In this document: positions 1-11,674 of the stretch, in pieces
How positions within the stretch are numbered: position 1 is the stretch's first letter
Layout: each line of letters starts with the position of its first letter
The notes under the pieces: generated by a model
The model's input: the letters and a program-made list of their open reading frames with translations, nothing else
Told to the model about the DNA's origin: nothing
The model's database searches: none
Program-made: the position numbers and the translations under genes
Assembly: GCA_032717465.1 (NCBI GenBank)
Contig: CM064713.1
Location: forward strand, 8,408,339 to 8,472,338
Length of the DNA stretch: 64,000 nucleotides
Direction of reading: 5' to 3'
From: Coenobita brevimanus
Lineage: Eukaryota; Arthropoda; Malacostraca; Decapoda; Coenobitidae

Positions 1-1053
1 TTAACTGGCAACTCTTAGTGAGTGGCTGTGATAGGCTGATCAGCTGCCCGCAACCTCACACATCAGCCAATGATCACAAATGTGTCTTCTCTTGTAATGC
101 TCGGGAAAAAAGAACGCGAGAAAATAAAGATTGAGGTGTTGACATTTTTTTGTGTTTATCCTGAGGCAACATGTGTAATTATGGGTGCCGATTTCCTCTT
201 GGTTCCTCTTGATTTTCTCTCCCTCCCCCTCTACCCACACACCCAGTCGATACGGTTGACATTCGAGAAAGTTTTGACAGTGTGAGTGTAATTGTCGTTA
301 TTAGGGTTTACCCCACTGAAAATTATCTAACTGTACCTGTCAACTTTTTGGTCTTTTTATCTATCAGTCTGTCTATCTATCTATATATCCGTATCTGTGT
401 ATCTTTGTATATTTGTCTGTTTACTTTTGTCATAATATCACTATCTCTGCTTCTTGGTTTTGGTCCTTCTTACATAGAAATAAAAAATTCAGTTCAAATA
501 CTTTGTGCTAATTACCTTACGCTGCTGCTTCTTACAAGGTTGTAAAGTAGCTTTTATTTTTCTTATACCAGCAAGTAATTTAGCTTTCTTTTTCATTTGT
601 TTATAGGGTCTACGAAAATAAAATTCTCAACACTTTAGGCCACTAGAAAAAAAAAAAAAAATCCCTCTTCCTGCATGTGGTGTATAAATATCCTTTTACT
701 TTTATGCTAAGAACTTTCACGGGTATGGTGTACGAAATAAAAGTGTTCTTAACACTGAATATCATTAGCTCTCTTATTTAAAAACATCGTAAAAAATATT
801 TTCAACATGCGGGGTATGGTTTGTATATTGCCATGGTTTTTATTTCAATGACGCTATTTTTCCGAGGACCGGAAGCAAAGATATTGAGGCATTCTTTGGA
901 AACAGTTTGCATGAAAATAAGTTACCATTTCACTGCGATGACGTTCTACTTCATTTTTACTCACAGAAAAGGCACCAGAACAAAAACAGTAAGAAAGTCT
1001 AACAACAAACATTTAGGTAGATTAAGTTCTTTCTATATTCTTCCTAGCACCAG
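1..1053. other. AT-rich intergenic DNA, no gene recognised
   Basis: The short open frames here are low-complexity or lack any family signature. A short interrupted tetranucleotide tract (CTAT/CTGT words) lies near 358-392, and a run of about 15 A lies near 646-660. I see no splice-site-bounded exon, RNA gene or transposon terminus. Confidence 0.6.

Positions 1054-1092
<39 letters not shown>
1054..1092. repeat. (ATT)n microsatellite
   Basis: A perfect trinucleotide tract of about 13 units. It accounts for a run of isoleucines in an otherwise meaningless open frame across it. Confidence 0.95.
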
Positions 1093-1540
1093 TGAAAGCA
1101 TCCAGCTGAGTGCGATAGACGACTCCAAGATCACTTCGGAACGGTGACATCTGTGCATTTTTGTCGGTGTGATGACGTTTAATCAGTATTCTTCCATCAC
1201 ATGGCGTTCTTTTAGCTAATAAAAATTCACTCCTGTTGGAAGCGTAACAAAGGGTAAATTAACTTCTTCTACATACTGTATACTTTTGTATTATATATTA
1301 GCAACCGTCACACAAATACAGCATATACAACTTGAGACTCTTATAATGAAAGAATGAAAAACATACGGAAAAGAGAAAAATAGCTTTGGTTAGATTTAGA
1401 ATCAGCACTGATGTAATTAACATGAAACAGTAATAAAAGATAAATAAAAACCTTACTTAATCTACTGAATATGTTGAAAAACGGAAGAGACATTAATAAT
1501 TTATGCATAAACTAATTATCAACTAGAATCATCGAACACA

Positions 1541-1726
1541 GATCTATCTATCTATCCATGCATAGAAAATAGATAAAATAAATAAATAATTAAACTATTA
1601 TATGTATTACAGTATATAGAAAATAAATAAAATAAATATATCTATATCTATCTATCTATCTATCTATCCATGCATCTATCTATCTATCTATTTACATATA
1701 TCTATCTACCTATCTATCTATCTATC

Positions 1727-1796
<70 letters not shown>
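1541..1796. repeat. Compound (TATC)n / (GT)n microsatellite
   Basis: Interrupted TATC units (1541-1556, then 1640-1730) run directly into about 33 uninterrupted GT units (1730-1796). The flanks, 1093-1540 and 1797-2343, are AT-rich and hold no recognisable gene or element. Confidence 0.95.
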
Positions 1797-1798
<2 letters not shown>

Positions 1799-2343
1799 TA
1801 TCTAATTCTGATTGTGTGTTAAAATAGGAATACGGATATCAGAAACAACAGACGTTGCTTGTGTATTGTTAAATGGGAAAAAGAAATATTAAAAAATTCT
1901 AAATATAAAGAAATAGAAAAATAGCAGTATGAAGAAGTCTTATGTGAATGTGTAAAAAAATGAAAATAATTTAATAAACTGCACTTAACCTAAGTTAAGA
2001 GGATGTGCCATATATAAATATTTCCATACATTTTCATGAATTAATAACTAATAATATAAATACAGCTGTGGGAAATGAAATATGAAAATAGAAATAATAT
2101 AAATAAGCATAATAAAGGAGGTGGAAAGGCACACATGCAGGTTATAGATAATGTAACTGCATGAAAAATAAAAACTGAAGAATACATCATTTCATTACAT
2201 AAGGTAACCGATTATTTTAAGGAATGGGTACAGTTATATACTATATCTATCTATCCATTTTGTTGTTATGTTGATTATTTAGTCCTTCGAGTGCTGCTAC
2301 ACTTATATTTTGTCATATAATTACGTAAAGTGTAATTCCAGAG

Positions 2344-2392
<49 letters not shown>

Positions 2393-2429
2393 TTATTATT
2401 ATTATCATCATCATCATCATCATCATCAA
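2344..2429. repeat. (AAT)n-(ATT)n-(ATC)n compound microsatellite
   Basis: AAT units switch to ATT and then to ATC/CAT units. The AAT-to-ATT switch makes the tract self-complementary and able to fold as a hairpin. The flanking DNA (2430-2813) shows no gene. Confidence 0.95.
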
Positions 2430-2813
2430 CATCATAATGCTGTTGTTATTGTATTAATTTTGAAGAGCCCGCTAGTAGAGAAAGTGTTTATTAAGCTTTT
2501 CCAGTTCGGAAAATCAACCCTAACCTGCATAACACAATCCTTATGCATCGGCAATAAAGAAGACGTCATGGTTTCTATCCATTGCCAAATTTGTCCCCAA
2601 CTTGACCATCAGAACACATAATTAGTCTACTGGAAGTTTCTCTTAGTTAAATGGATGTATACTCTTATCATGAATCCTGTACATACGATGAAACAGTATT
2701 TATATTGTTCTTGTTATTCAGTTCGAATTTATTACAGGCATCTAATGAGGTCAAGTACAAAAGATGGGTGAGTGTTTGCTGTCCTTTTTCTTGTTCGTGC
2801 TTTCTGTATTGTT

Positions 2814-2965
2814 GTTCTTGTTCTCGTGCTTGCTGTAATGTTCTTGTTCTCGTCCTGGCTGTAATGTTCTTGTTCTCGTGCTTGCTATAGTGCTGTTCTC
2901 GTGTTTGCTGTATGTTGTTCTCGTGCTTGCTTTCTCATTGTTCTTGTTCTTGTGGCTGCTTTCTT
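2814..2965. repeat. 26-bp minisatellite, about six units
   Basis: Successive units start at 2814, 2840, 2866, 2892 (shortened to 22 bp), 2914 and 2940. Each follows the pattern GTTCTTGTTCTCGTGCTTGC plus about six variable bases. A more degenerate unit precedes the array near 2783. Open frames on both strands across it are by-products of the repeat. Confidence 0.85.
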
Positions 2966-3889
2966 GTTGTTGTTGTTCTGTTTTGTCTTCTACTTGTAGT
3001 AAGTTTATATCCACCCATCGTCACGCCCATTGCTCAGCCTTTAACCTATTTTCACAGGGTATTATTGTCCTGCTCAGCCCCAGCAGACACAACCATACCC
3101 GCCCATTCCATCTATCCCTCTCCATCTATTCCCATTATATTTCTCTCGCTCCATTATATCCTATATCCTAACTTTAAAAAGAAATGTTCCCACACCAACA
3201 CTACCCCTCCAACAATGCAGTCTTTTCAGGGTGTGTTTGTATCACCTTCACCCCAAACTCACCATCTTCTTAGCCCATTCCATTCCTTACCTTTGACTTT
3301 CCCCTTACCAGTCAACCTTCAACCCCCATTGTTATTGCAGTGTCTTCTACCACATGCCCCACTATCAACCCAGTCAATCTCGCCCACTCACGTCCACGTA
3401 TTCCACCCATCATTTGTTATGAGTGTAATGAAAATGACTTCCTCACTCACCATCTGATCAAAAACTTCCATATACAGTACATCCACAGGATATGTCCACC
3501 GCGTCGTGACCAACCATAAATCACAATTCCAGCCCATCACAGTCACCTGTCCTCACCCAATCAATCTATTCACGAGAGACCTGAATCCACATCTCAAACA
3601 ACAATATACAGAAGGCTGAGGTTTTGCATATTCTTTGATGAGGCATGGTTTGAATCAGTCTTCAATGGCCTTGCTCGATCTGGCAGGCCCGAAGGGAACT
3701 GAGAGGACTTCAAAGACTCGAACGCTCAAAAAATGATTTTTAAAAAATATTGTACATGACTGATATGCGAAATACTGCTTTATAGCCAAGTCATGAACCA
3801 ATCTCTTTAGATCTAAACTAAATTAATGGACGTGGAGGGAGTGGAAATATTTAACTTACCTGAACACATCGCAAACTAATCTATACTTG
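2966..3889. other. C/T-rich unique DNA, no gene recognised
   Basis: The plus strand is pyrimidine-rich, with CCAT/CCCA words, between roughly 3000 and 3560. An open frame of about 180 codons crosses it but consists of Ser/Pro/Leu low complexity from the base bias and shows no domain. Nothing else can be supported. Confidence 0.5.
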
Positions 3890-4194
3890 GGTCTGAATAT
3901 GGCAGAGACAGATATATGTTGGTCTGAGTGGATGCAGCTTGACTAGAATTGACCTGACTGGGTTCGACTGGATGTAGAGGCATTGCACGGAACTATACTG
4001 ATCTTTTTTAACTTTAACTTGACGTGAAACTTACATCAATCCATCTTGAATGCTGAGTTATAACATCACACTAACACTAGAATATGGTGCAAGTCTCGAA
4101 GAGGTGCTGTGGAAGCGATGTAGAGTCGTAGTATTGTACGTTAAATAACCTACAAATGGGAGAAAGTTTAGGCCATGGTTAACGTGAAAGGGCT

Positions 4195-4575
4195 ATAGGT
4201 GGACCAGGATGGCTCTATGTGGACCTAATAAGCTGGGCATGAAGCGATGTGGAGAACATGATGGCTCAATCGGTAGAGAGGTGGCCTGCAGTCCTAATGG
4301 ACCAGGGTTCAAATCCCGCTGGGACAGGGAACAGTTTAAGGATTTGAATTTTATAAATCTCAGACTTTTCCGATCTACCAGAAGACCCGCCGACATGTCG
4401 TAAAAATACACCCGCTGATATCAATACACCAATCCTGTTTGAGACAGCCCTAGCATGTATTCAATATGGATGGTGGGTGTTAGCGCCGAAGTGGTGACAT
4501 GTAGAGGTGTGCAGTACGTAGGAGGACTACTGGGCCTTGAAATCAGGCTGTGAAGCCTATGCCCAGAGTCGGTCA

Positions 4576-4609
<34 letters not shown>
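4195..4609 (+). mobile_element. tRNA-derived SINE with poly(A) tail
   Basis: The 5' part has RNA polymerase III promoter boxes in tRNA-like spacing. An A-box-like TGGCTCAATCGG lies near 4262-4273, and a near-consensus B box, GGTTCAAATCC, lies near 4307-4317. The body is unrelated to tRNA and ends in about 31 A (4578-4608). I could not identify a target-site duplication. The short open frames on both strands across the head are incidental. Confidence 0.7.
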
Positions 4610-4611
<2 letters not shown>

Positions 4612-4944
4612 TCCAGGCTCAGAGGATAGTGATTTGACCCAGTGAGACTCGAAGTTCCATAAAAGATGTAAATATCCTTAAATATTCCTGAGCTTAATTA
4701 CCCGGACTGAACATGTCTGAAATGAGTTATATATAATGACAGAATGGATATGAACTGAACTGATTGGATGTGACTAATCTTGAATTAATCTGGTTGGACC
4801 AAACTGAATATGAAGACCCAGACTGGAGCCAGGATGAGCCGACTGAATCTGAATGCTGATGTAGAAGACTTAACTGAGCCAACCAGTACGACAATACACT
4901 TACTGCACCTGCATTGCCATAAATGACCCAACCTGAAATTATCC

Positions 4945-7238
4945 ATAGTTCTCTGCTAGATGTTCATGTTAAACGGGGAGCGGATATTGGTAGTGACCAT
5001 CAACTCAGCATTGCAAAAATAAGGTTTAAACTTAAAAATCAGAAGAAGGAAAAATCTGCTGTTGGTAGATACGATATTGTTAAGCTTAGAAGGGAAGGAG
5101 AAGAAAAGGAGGAATTCAGATTAGAATGAAGAAATAGGTTTTTGGTGTTGGAAACGTTGGAAGAGGGGGAGAGAAGTGTAGATGAGATGTGGGAGGATGT
5201 GAACAAAGTTTTGCATGAGACTGCTGAATGTACGATTGGAAGGAGACATTGATTCAGGAGAAAGAAATGGATATCAGAGGAAACGTGGGATATGATAAAA
5301 AAGAGAGGTGAGGCTAAATTGAGGAGTGAGATGCAATGCGTTGATGAACGAGAGATTGAATTAGCAAGAGCTGCGAACTGGAGTTTGAATTCAGAAATAA
5401 GAAGGTTAGCTAGGAGAGATAAAAGAAGATGTGTGGATGAAAAGGTTGCAGAGACTGAAATCTTAATAAACAAAAATAATGGACAGAGTCAAAGAATAGC
5501 ATATGAATCGATTAGAGAACTGAGTGGTAATGCAGGTAAACGCAAGGAAATACCAGTTAGAGACAGGGAAGGAAATTTATTGACCAAAGATGGAGATATT
5601 AAAAATAGATGGAAAGAGCATTTTGAGACAGTTCTTAATAGACCAATACCACCAGAAGAGGATATACCGTCTGCTCAGAAAGATTTAAATAAAGAAACAG
5701 GAGAGTTGAGGCTTGCAGAAGTGGAGAAAGCAGTAAAACAGTTAAAGAATAATAAGGCACCAGGGGAGGATGGTTTATTTCCGGAAATGTTTAAAGTGGA
5801 GGGGGATAGATTAATAATGATCTTGACCAAGCTATTCAATAAGATATGGGTGACGGGGTTACTACCATCAGTTTGGAAGAATGGTGTAATTGTTAAAGTT
5901 CCGAAGAAGGGAGACCTGAGTGAATGTGGTAATTGGAGGGGAATCTCTTTGTCACCGATAGCTTTGAAAGTTTTCAGTAGAGTGTTGTTAAATAGGTTGG
6001 AGCCGGTGGTTGAGGGTATTCTGAGGGATGAACAGGCTGGTTTTAGAAAGGGACGTGGTTGCAATGATCAGATCTTTATATTTAGGCATTTTATGCAGCA
6101 AGTTAATGAAATGAGAGTACCGTTAAGTCTTTGTTTTGTTGATTTTGAAAAGGCTTTTGATAGTGTTTCGAGAGAGACTATGGGGAAGATCATGAGACAT
6201 TATGGAATACCAGAGGAGTTTGTGAGGGTCATTATGAACATGCATGAGGACACATTTTGTAAAGTGATGGTTGATGGTTGTCTGAGTGATTCGTTTGAAG
6301 TCAAGTCCGGAGTAATTCAAGGTGGTGTTCTATCGCCTTTACTATTTATATTGGTCATTGATTACATTATGAAACGCGTTGGAACAGAAACCGGTGCAGG
6401 TATACTTTGGGGAGAGAACAGGAAACTTTTGGATTTAGATTATGCAGATGATATAGTTTTGATTTGTGATGGGCCAGAAGAGATGCAGAGAGTGTTGGAC
6501 TGTTTGGTGAGTGAAGGTCGCAAGGTGGGTTTGGTTATTAATTGTGGAAAAACTGAAATAATCAATATGAATATGGAAAATGCGCAGGAATGTGTAACTG
6601 GAGGTATGGTTGTAAAGCAAGTTGATAGGTTTAAATATTTAGGTACTTATTTAGCCAAGGATGGTTCTTTGAACTTTGAATTGGAGGAAATGTTAAAGAA
6701 GGCTAATCAGGCAATGGGAATGCTTAAAAATATTTGGAATGATAAAAATTTTTCTGGGCATACAAAAATCAAACTTTATTAGGTAATGGTTAGGAGTATC
6801 TTAATTTATGGACACGAGTCTTGGTACAGCACAGTGACTATGGAAAATAAATTCTTGGTGTTTGAAAACAAAGCACTTAGAAGAATATTAGGAGTTAAGT
6901 GGTGGGAAAGGATACCAAATAGTAGAATTAGAGAAATAACGGGAGTGCAGCCGGTCGATGAATATGTTAGGTTCTCACGATGGAAGTGGCTAGGACATGT
7001 GTATAGGAGACAGGGAATAGTACGAGGTACACCAGGGTGGGTGGCACTTGGTAGGAGAGGTAGAGGAAGGCCAAAAGAGACGTGGGTGAGGACAATGAGA
7101 CGGGAAGCTGGAGATGAGTGTTGGGGAGATCTTGAGGAGTTAGCACAAGATAGGATGTGGTGGTGTGAGTTCATCGAGGCCCTATGCATCCCCGAGGGTG
7201 CCACAGGAAATGATTGATTGATTGATTGATGTACTGGA
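4945..7238 (+). mobile_element. 5'-truncated RTE-like LINE
   Basis: The element starts inside the endonuclease domain, so most of the 5' half is missing. It runs through the complete reverse transcriptase and C-terminal region and ends in a short (TTGA)n/(ATTG)n tail at about 7209-7230. RTE-clade elements typically end in such a microsatellite rather than poly(A). It sits in the degenerate satellite, with satellite words resuming directly on both sides. Confidence 0.8.
4951..7217 (+). pseudogene. RTE-like LINE endonuclease C-term/reverse transcriptase
   Basis: One frame spans the whole region and is broken only by three stop codons: TGA 5127-5129, TGA 5250-5252 and TAG 6780-6782. The start retains the end of an AP-endonuclease domain (GSDHQL near 4990). 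The reverse transcriptase follows, with WRGISL near 5935, EQAGFRKGRG near 6031, FVDFEKAFD near 6135, GGVLSPLLF near 6320 and the catalytic YADD at 6441-6452. Past the third stop come YGHESW, LGHVYRR and a GRGRPKETW segment, typical of the C-terminus of endonuclease-RT proteins annotated as craniofacial-development-protein-2-like. The catalytic residues are intact, so decay looks recent. Clade is assigned by motif memory only. Confidence 0.85.
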
Positions 7239-8141
7239 ATCTGAACATGGCTGAAGCGACCCAGAATGACCTGAGTGGATCTAAGCTGAAGGAATTGGAT
7301 GTAACTAGACCTTGATCCGTATTCTCTTTGTTTAAGGAATCTCCCCAGCACCTTTTAAAGAGCGATTTATTTTGCTTATTGCACCATACTGTCCTCTTGT
7401 GTTACAAATCCTTTCAACATCAACATAATCAGTATAAATAACAAACAAAACAATACTAACCAGCCACATTAAAAAATAAATAGCTAAGGAATAGGTGTAA
7501 GGGGCCTCTTTAACTGACGAGAATAAGGCTTTGAACTGATGTGACTTGGCTCGATTGGATGTGGTGGTTCACATTAGCACTCATTGGACTTACAAGCTGT
7601 TGGTGATTTTTAAACACCTCTTTCTTAGCGATTTATTCTGCATTTAACTCAGTATCCTCTTGTGTTACTGATGCAAACGACGTCTGTGTTAAAATGATAT
7701 AAAGAACATACGGTCAAGGAGTAAGTGAAGACATAATATGCAAAGTAAATCGCTAAAGAAGAGGTAGTACGAATCCACCTGTGCCACTTGTAATACCACC
7801 TTTAACCCCACGAATACGACGACGTCTTTCTTTGCTTTATTCAAGTCTCTAGTAACGATGGGGATAATGAAGGCTGTATCTCGTCCAGTCCGAAAAGTCT
7901 CTCCAAATCTTATTGAAACTGTTTGGAGACAGCTACAATAGAATATGTAATGTGTCACTGGACTGAAGGAGTTAAATGGCTGTGGACAGACCCGACAAAG
8001 CCTGAGTAGATATGACCAAAAATGACCCTAAATGACCGGATGTAATTGGACCTATATGACCCTAAGTTGACCTGATTAGGCTGACATGGCTGTGATGGGC
8101 TGGATTGGGTGGCAGTGATGAATTTCAGTGACCAGCTTGGC

Positions 8142-8917
8142 TTAACCCGCCCCATCCCGACGTTTTCTGGGCAGTGGTATGCCCCAGTCCCGATATTTTT
8201 GGACCTTTTTTTTTTTTTTTGGCTCAAACACGCTTTTGGTGAGAAACATCGAAAATTCATTGAGAAATCGCTCACCTGAGGTCTAAAATACTCGCTACAG
8301 GTACGAGTACCTCCTTACCTGACTGGGTTTTCTAACAGGCTGGCACCAAAGAAAACGAGTTCTATGTGAGGGTAACTATTTTATCCACTCATAAACAGTA
8401 TTTATTTGTTTACTTGGTACGAATTTATATGTAGTACAAGAGTGTACTGGTTTTCAAACAGTAATATAGGCATTATAAGCATTGCTTCACTCACTAACTC
8501 ATCACCTTCATGACCTTTTTTTTCCCACATTACCTGATCATCATTTCTGACTGTTTCTTCCTCTAATGCAAAGTAAACTTTGTCCTCCACATTGTCATCG
8601 ATTGGGGAATCACTCTGGCCCTGAATGTCTTTATTGGCCAGGTCACTGGTAACAGATGAATTGCCGAGACAATGGCGTGCAGGGGGGGGGAGAGGTTATG
8701 CGGTGAAAGGCATTGTCCCTGCTTGGCATCTTGCAGAGGAATAGAGGAAGGTGTCCCATGTATATGTGCCAAAAATCGCTCGCGAAATCACTCGCAAAAA
8801 TTGAAAATTGTGCAAATTAGGGACCTTGCAATGTTGCCGCATTAATTTACGTCTTTGGGATATGAGTGCACATCATGTGAGGACGTGAATTCACGTCTCC
8901 GGGACGCGGCGGGTTAG
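8142..8917 (-). mobile_element. TTAA MITE family 1, copy A
   Basis: A 776-bp element bounded by TTAA (8142-8145) and TTAG (8914-8917, a mutated TTAA). The left end reads TTAACCCGCCCCATCCCG and the right end is an imperfect inverted copy, so termini and target look piggyBac-like. It contains a poly(T) tract near 8207-8220 and a residual minus-strand open frame of at most about 100 codons with no recognised domain. Two similar GTGAGGACGT / ACGTCTCCGGGA motifs lie near the right end. Strand is given by the residual frame. Confidence 0.8.
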
Positions 8918-9689
8918 CCCGCCCCATCCCGACGTTTTCTGGGCAGTGGTATGCCCCAGTCCCGACATTTTTGGACCTTTTTTTTTTTTGGCTCAAACAT
9001 CCACTTTTGGTGAGAAATATCGAAAATTCATAGAGAAATCGCTCACCTGAGGTTTAAAATACTCGATACAGGTACGAGTACCTCCTTACCTGACTGGGTT
9101 TTCTAACAGGCTGGCACCAAAGAAAACGAGTTCTATGTGAGGGTAACTATTTCATCCAATCATAAACAGTATTTATTTATTTACTTGGTACAAATTTATA
9201 TGTAGTACAAGAGTTTATTGGTTTTCAAACAGTAATATGGGCATTATAAGCATTGCTTCACTCACTAACTCATCACCTTCATGACCTTTTTTTTCCCACA
9301 TTACCTGATCATCATTTCTGACTGTTTCTTCCTCTAATGCAAAGTAAACTTTGTCCTCCACATTGTCATCGATTGGGGAATCACTCTGGCCCTGAATGTC
9401 TTTATTGGCCAGGTCACTGGTAACAGGTGAATTGCCGAGACAATGGCGTGCAGGGGGAGGGGAGAGGTTATGTGGTGTAAGGCATTGTCCCTGCTTGGCA
9501 TCTTGTAGAGGAATAGAGGAAGGTGTCCCATGTATACGTGCCAAAAATCACTTGCGAAATCACTCGCGAAAATTGAAAATTGTGCAAATTAGGGACCTTG
9601 CAATGTTGCCGCATTAATTTACGTCTCCGGGATATGAGTGCACATTATGTGAGGACTTGAATTCACGTCTCCGGGACGCGGCGGGTTAA
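8914..9689 (-). mobile_element. TTAA MITE family 1, copy B
   Basis: A second 776-bp copy, in the same orientation and highly similar to copy A, ending in TTAA at 9686-9689. It abuts copy A and shares the single TTAG tetranucleotide at 8914-8917. This means one copy inserted exactly at the target duplication of the other, or the pair arose by tandem duplication. The residual minus-strand frame is 109 codons (9215-9544), rich in Asp/Glu near its C-terminus. It could be a remnant of a transposase N-terminal region, but I cannot identify it. Confidence 0.8.
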
Positions 9690-9860
9690 AATGGCTTAAA
9701 TTTACTTATACTGACTGGACTTACATTGGATACGATGGGCCTAAATAAACTTTATATGGCCTAACTAGACCAAATTGGTCTTGTATTATTCTGAATTCCC
9801 TTACTGATCAAATGCTGGCTTAAGTGGTCCTGAACTGACAACATTGGACCGTGATTACGC

Positions 9861-10772
9861 TGAATGTGAATCAACATGAATAACGTGACAAATACATCCA
9901 AGTTTACCAGCGATCTCATTTGTTGCTATCTAGTTCACTAAGAACGTATCTTAATAGTTAAGACGTCGCTGACGACTTATGGCATGTCTGACAATGATGT
10001 GGACGTTTTGAAATGAAGTAACGTCAAATGGGGGTAAAAAACGAGTGATTATGAGTACATAATTATTTACTTGTGTATTTTGGTTACTAAATAACTATCC
10101 TGATCAGTGGCACCAACTTTCTGGTGATGTGACACTTAGGCTTAGTATTGGTCACAGAGAGCTATTAGATCTGCTTGGCCAGCCTGTCACAGCTGCCATT
10201 CATACCCTCCCATTATCCAGCACAGCCATCCATTACAAACCCAGCAGCAACACCTCTCATTTCTGGCTACACCCACCATAGCCGCCTCAATTCCCAATGC
10301 AAGTCACCCCCTTAGAGAAAACCTTACGGGCAAGGTGAATTGGTCAAACTTCAAAGGGTCTGTTTTCAATACCAACAGTAATGGAATGAACCGTTTCATT
10401 CACAGGTGAATAATCCTAAAGCCAAACCCTAACAAGATAGGCAAATCACTCTGAGAAGAGAAGCTGTAAAGTCTCTGATCTCGTTGACTATTAATACGTA
10501 CACGAGGAAAAAATGTGACAGCACTCAATAGATACCTTATAAATGGTTCTTCATAGGCCCTGACCTCGTTTTCCCCGCCATAAATGCAGCCACAGCCAAG
10601 TTCAACTGCAGCAGATATTTCAGTAACAGAACTCCTCCACACTTGTCACTATGTGCGCGGAACCTGTCCGTGCCCTGTAATGAAACAAAATGAAGGTCAT
10701 GGCCAAATTGCTGCCAGAGATCAACACTGCCAACATTCTCTCTCCCTTCATCGTCCCTTCGTTCATCTTCAC
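9861..10772. other. Unique DNA 5' of Gypsy-1, no gene recognised
   Basis: Short overlapping open frames on both strands (about 10400-10810) have no recognisable domain. The last five bases, TTCAC at 10768-10772, are the 5' copy of the Gypsy-1 target-site duplication. Confidence 0.5.
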
Positions 10773-11172
10773 TGTGGAATAAGTATGGGATATAACATAA
10801 CATATCATTAGTAATTTTGCCAGCTTGTCTGATATACTTAAATGTGGGTATAAACCACTATAGACTTGTGCTAGGCCTATACTATGATCTATGTACAATT
10901 ACTGTAATGTATCCTAAATAATTCCATCAGTACTTTCTGTGTAAACTTTCTCTGTATGCATTGTACGCATGCGCCGGAGTTCCCGTCTGCGCACTCCCAT
11001 GCATGCTCAGTATGTTTTCTCCTGCGCGCTCGGCAGGCCAGCTACACGTTTGCCAGAGCTCCACTTTCTACTGCTTGCTGTTTGGAGAATAAGAACCTAG
11101 AGCCTTGAGAAGTGTGTTCCTCCATCCTGAAACATCTCTAGTATTCCTTGGTCTGCAAACCCAAGCCCCACA
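10773..11172 (+). repeat. Gypsy-1 5' LTR
   Basis: Begins TGTGGAATAAG and ends CCCCACA, 400 bp. It contains TATAAA at 10849-10854, a candidate promoter element, and a G/C-rich segment with GCATGCG repeats near 10965-11010. The 3' partner is at 16470-16869. Confidence 0.93.
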
Positions 11173-11183
11173 TGGCGCAGTGA
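11173..11183 (+). other. Gypsy-1 primer-binding site
   Basis: TGGCGCAGTGA starts immediately after the LTR. TGG complements the CCA end of a tRNA. TGGCGCAGT is the start used by elements primed by tRNA-Ser in Drosophila, such as 17.6 and 297, so tRNA-Ser is the likely primer by analogy. Confidence 0.6.
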
Positions 11184-11674
11184 TAACTCCATTCAGTGAG
11201 AATTAGTTGCAGCGCCGACGCTAAGCTCCTAAAGGGACGCCACCATTATCTGTTTTGATGTTTATTGGCTCTCCCAGACCTTCCGAGACCACCTGCCAGA
11301 TCGCCTTCAAAGTGAATCATATAGTACAGTGAATGGCCTGATACATTGTCAGTGTAGTGCAGTGCAGTGTTGTGGCAGTGTGTTATAGTGAGCGTTTCTC
11401 CCGCGTCTCTCGTCAAGCTCAGGCCCCCCGGGGTCCCCCTGTTACCCCCACCCTCCAGCGGAACATGGGACGCGTCCTCTCCCGCCCATAGTCTGACACA
11501 CACTGGCCACCACCACTTGCACCGACTCGCTCACTGCCCACCTCGACTGACACCAGTGTTCGCCAGCCAGCTAAATTCAACGAATCGTCTTACAGTAAAA
11601 GTGGCAGAAATTCTTCATTCTCTCTTCTTGTGTTCTTTTTCTGCTGTGTGAGACAGTGCTGAACACGGGTTACG

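Larger units (their letters stand above)
3890..9860. repeat. Degenerate short-word satellite, split by insertions
   Basis: Four stretches (about 3890-4110, 4670-4920, 7236-8110 and 9690-9860) are dense in variants of the same short words: TGACTGGA, CTGAACTGA, TGACCTGA, TGGATGTGA and GGACCTA. The words recur about every 10 bases without a fixed period. The gaps between these stretches are filled by foreign elements: a SINE, an RTE-like LINE and two MITEs. I read it as one decayed simple-sequence array into which the elements inserted. The stretch 7330-7530 is plainer and holds nothing else recognisable. Confidence 0.5.

Noticed and set aside
2912..3457. 181-codon plus-strand open frame
   Set aside because: Ser/Pro/Leu low complexity caused by pyrimidine-rich DNA. 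It starts inside the minisatellite and has no domain or splice context.
8563..9544. Recurrent ORFs (MPGRDNAL.. / SDSPIDDN..) as a host gene family
   Set aside because: All copies fall inside TTAA MITEs with inverted ends. They are element sequence, at best a transposase remnant.
10400..10898. Overlapping 75-92-codon ORFs on both strands upstream of Gypsy-1
   Set aside because: No domain, opposite-strand shadows of each other, and one crosses the LTR boundary.
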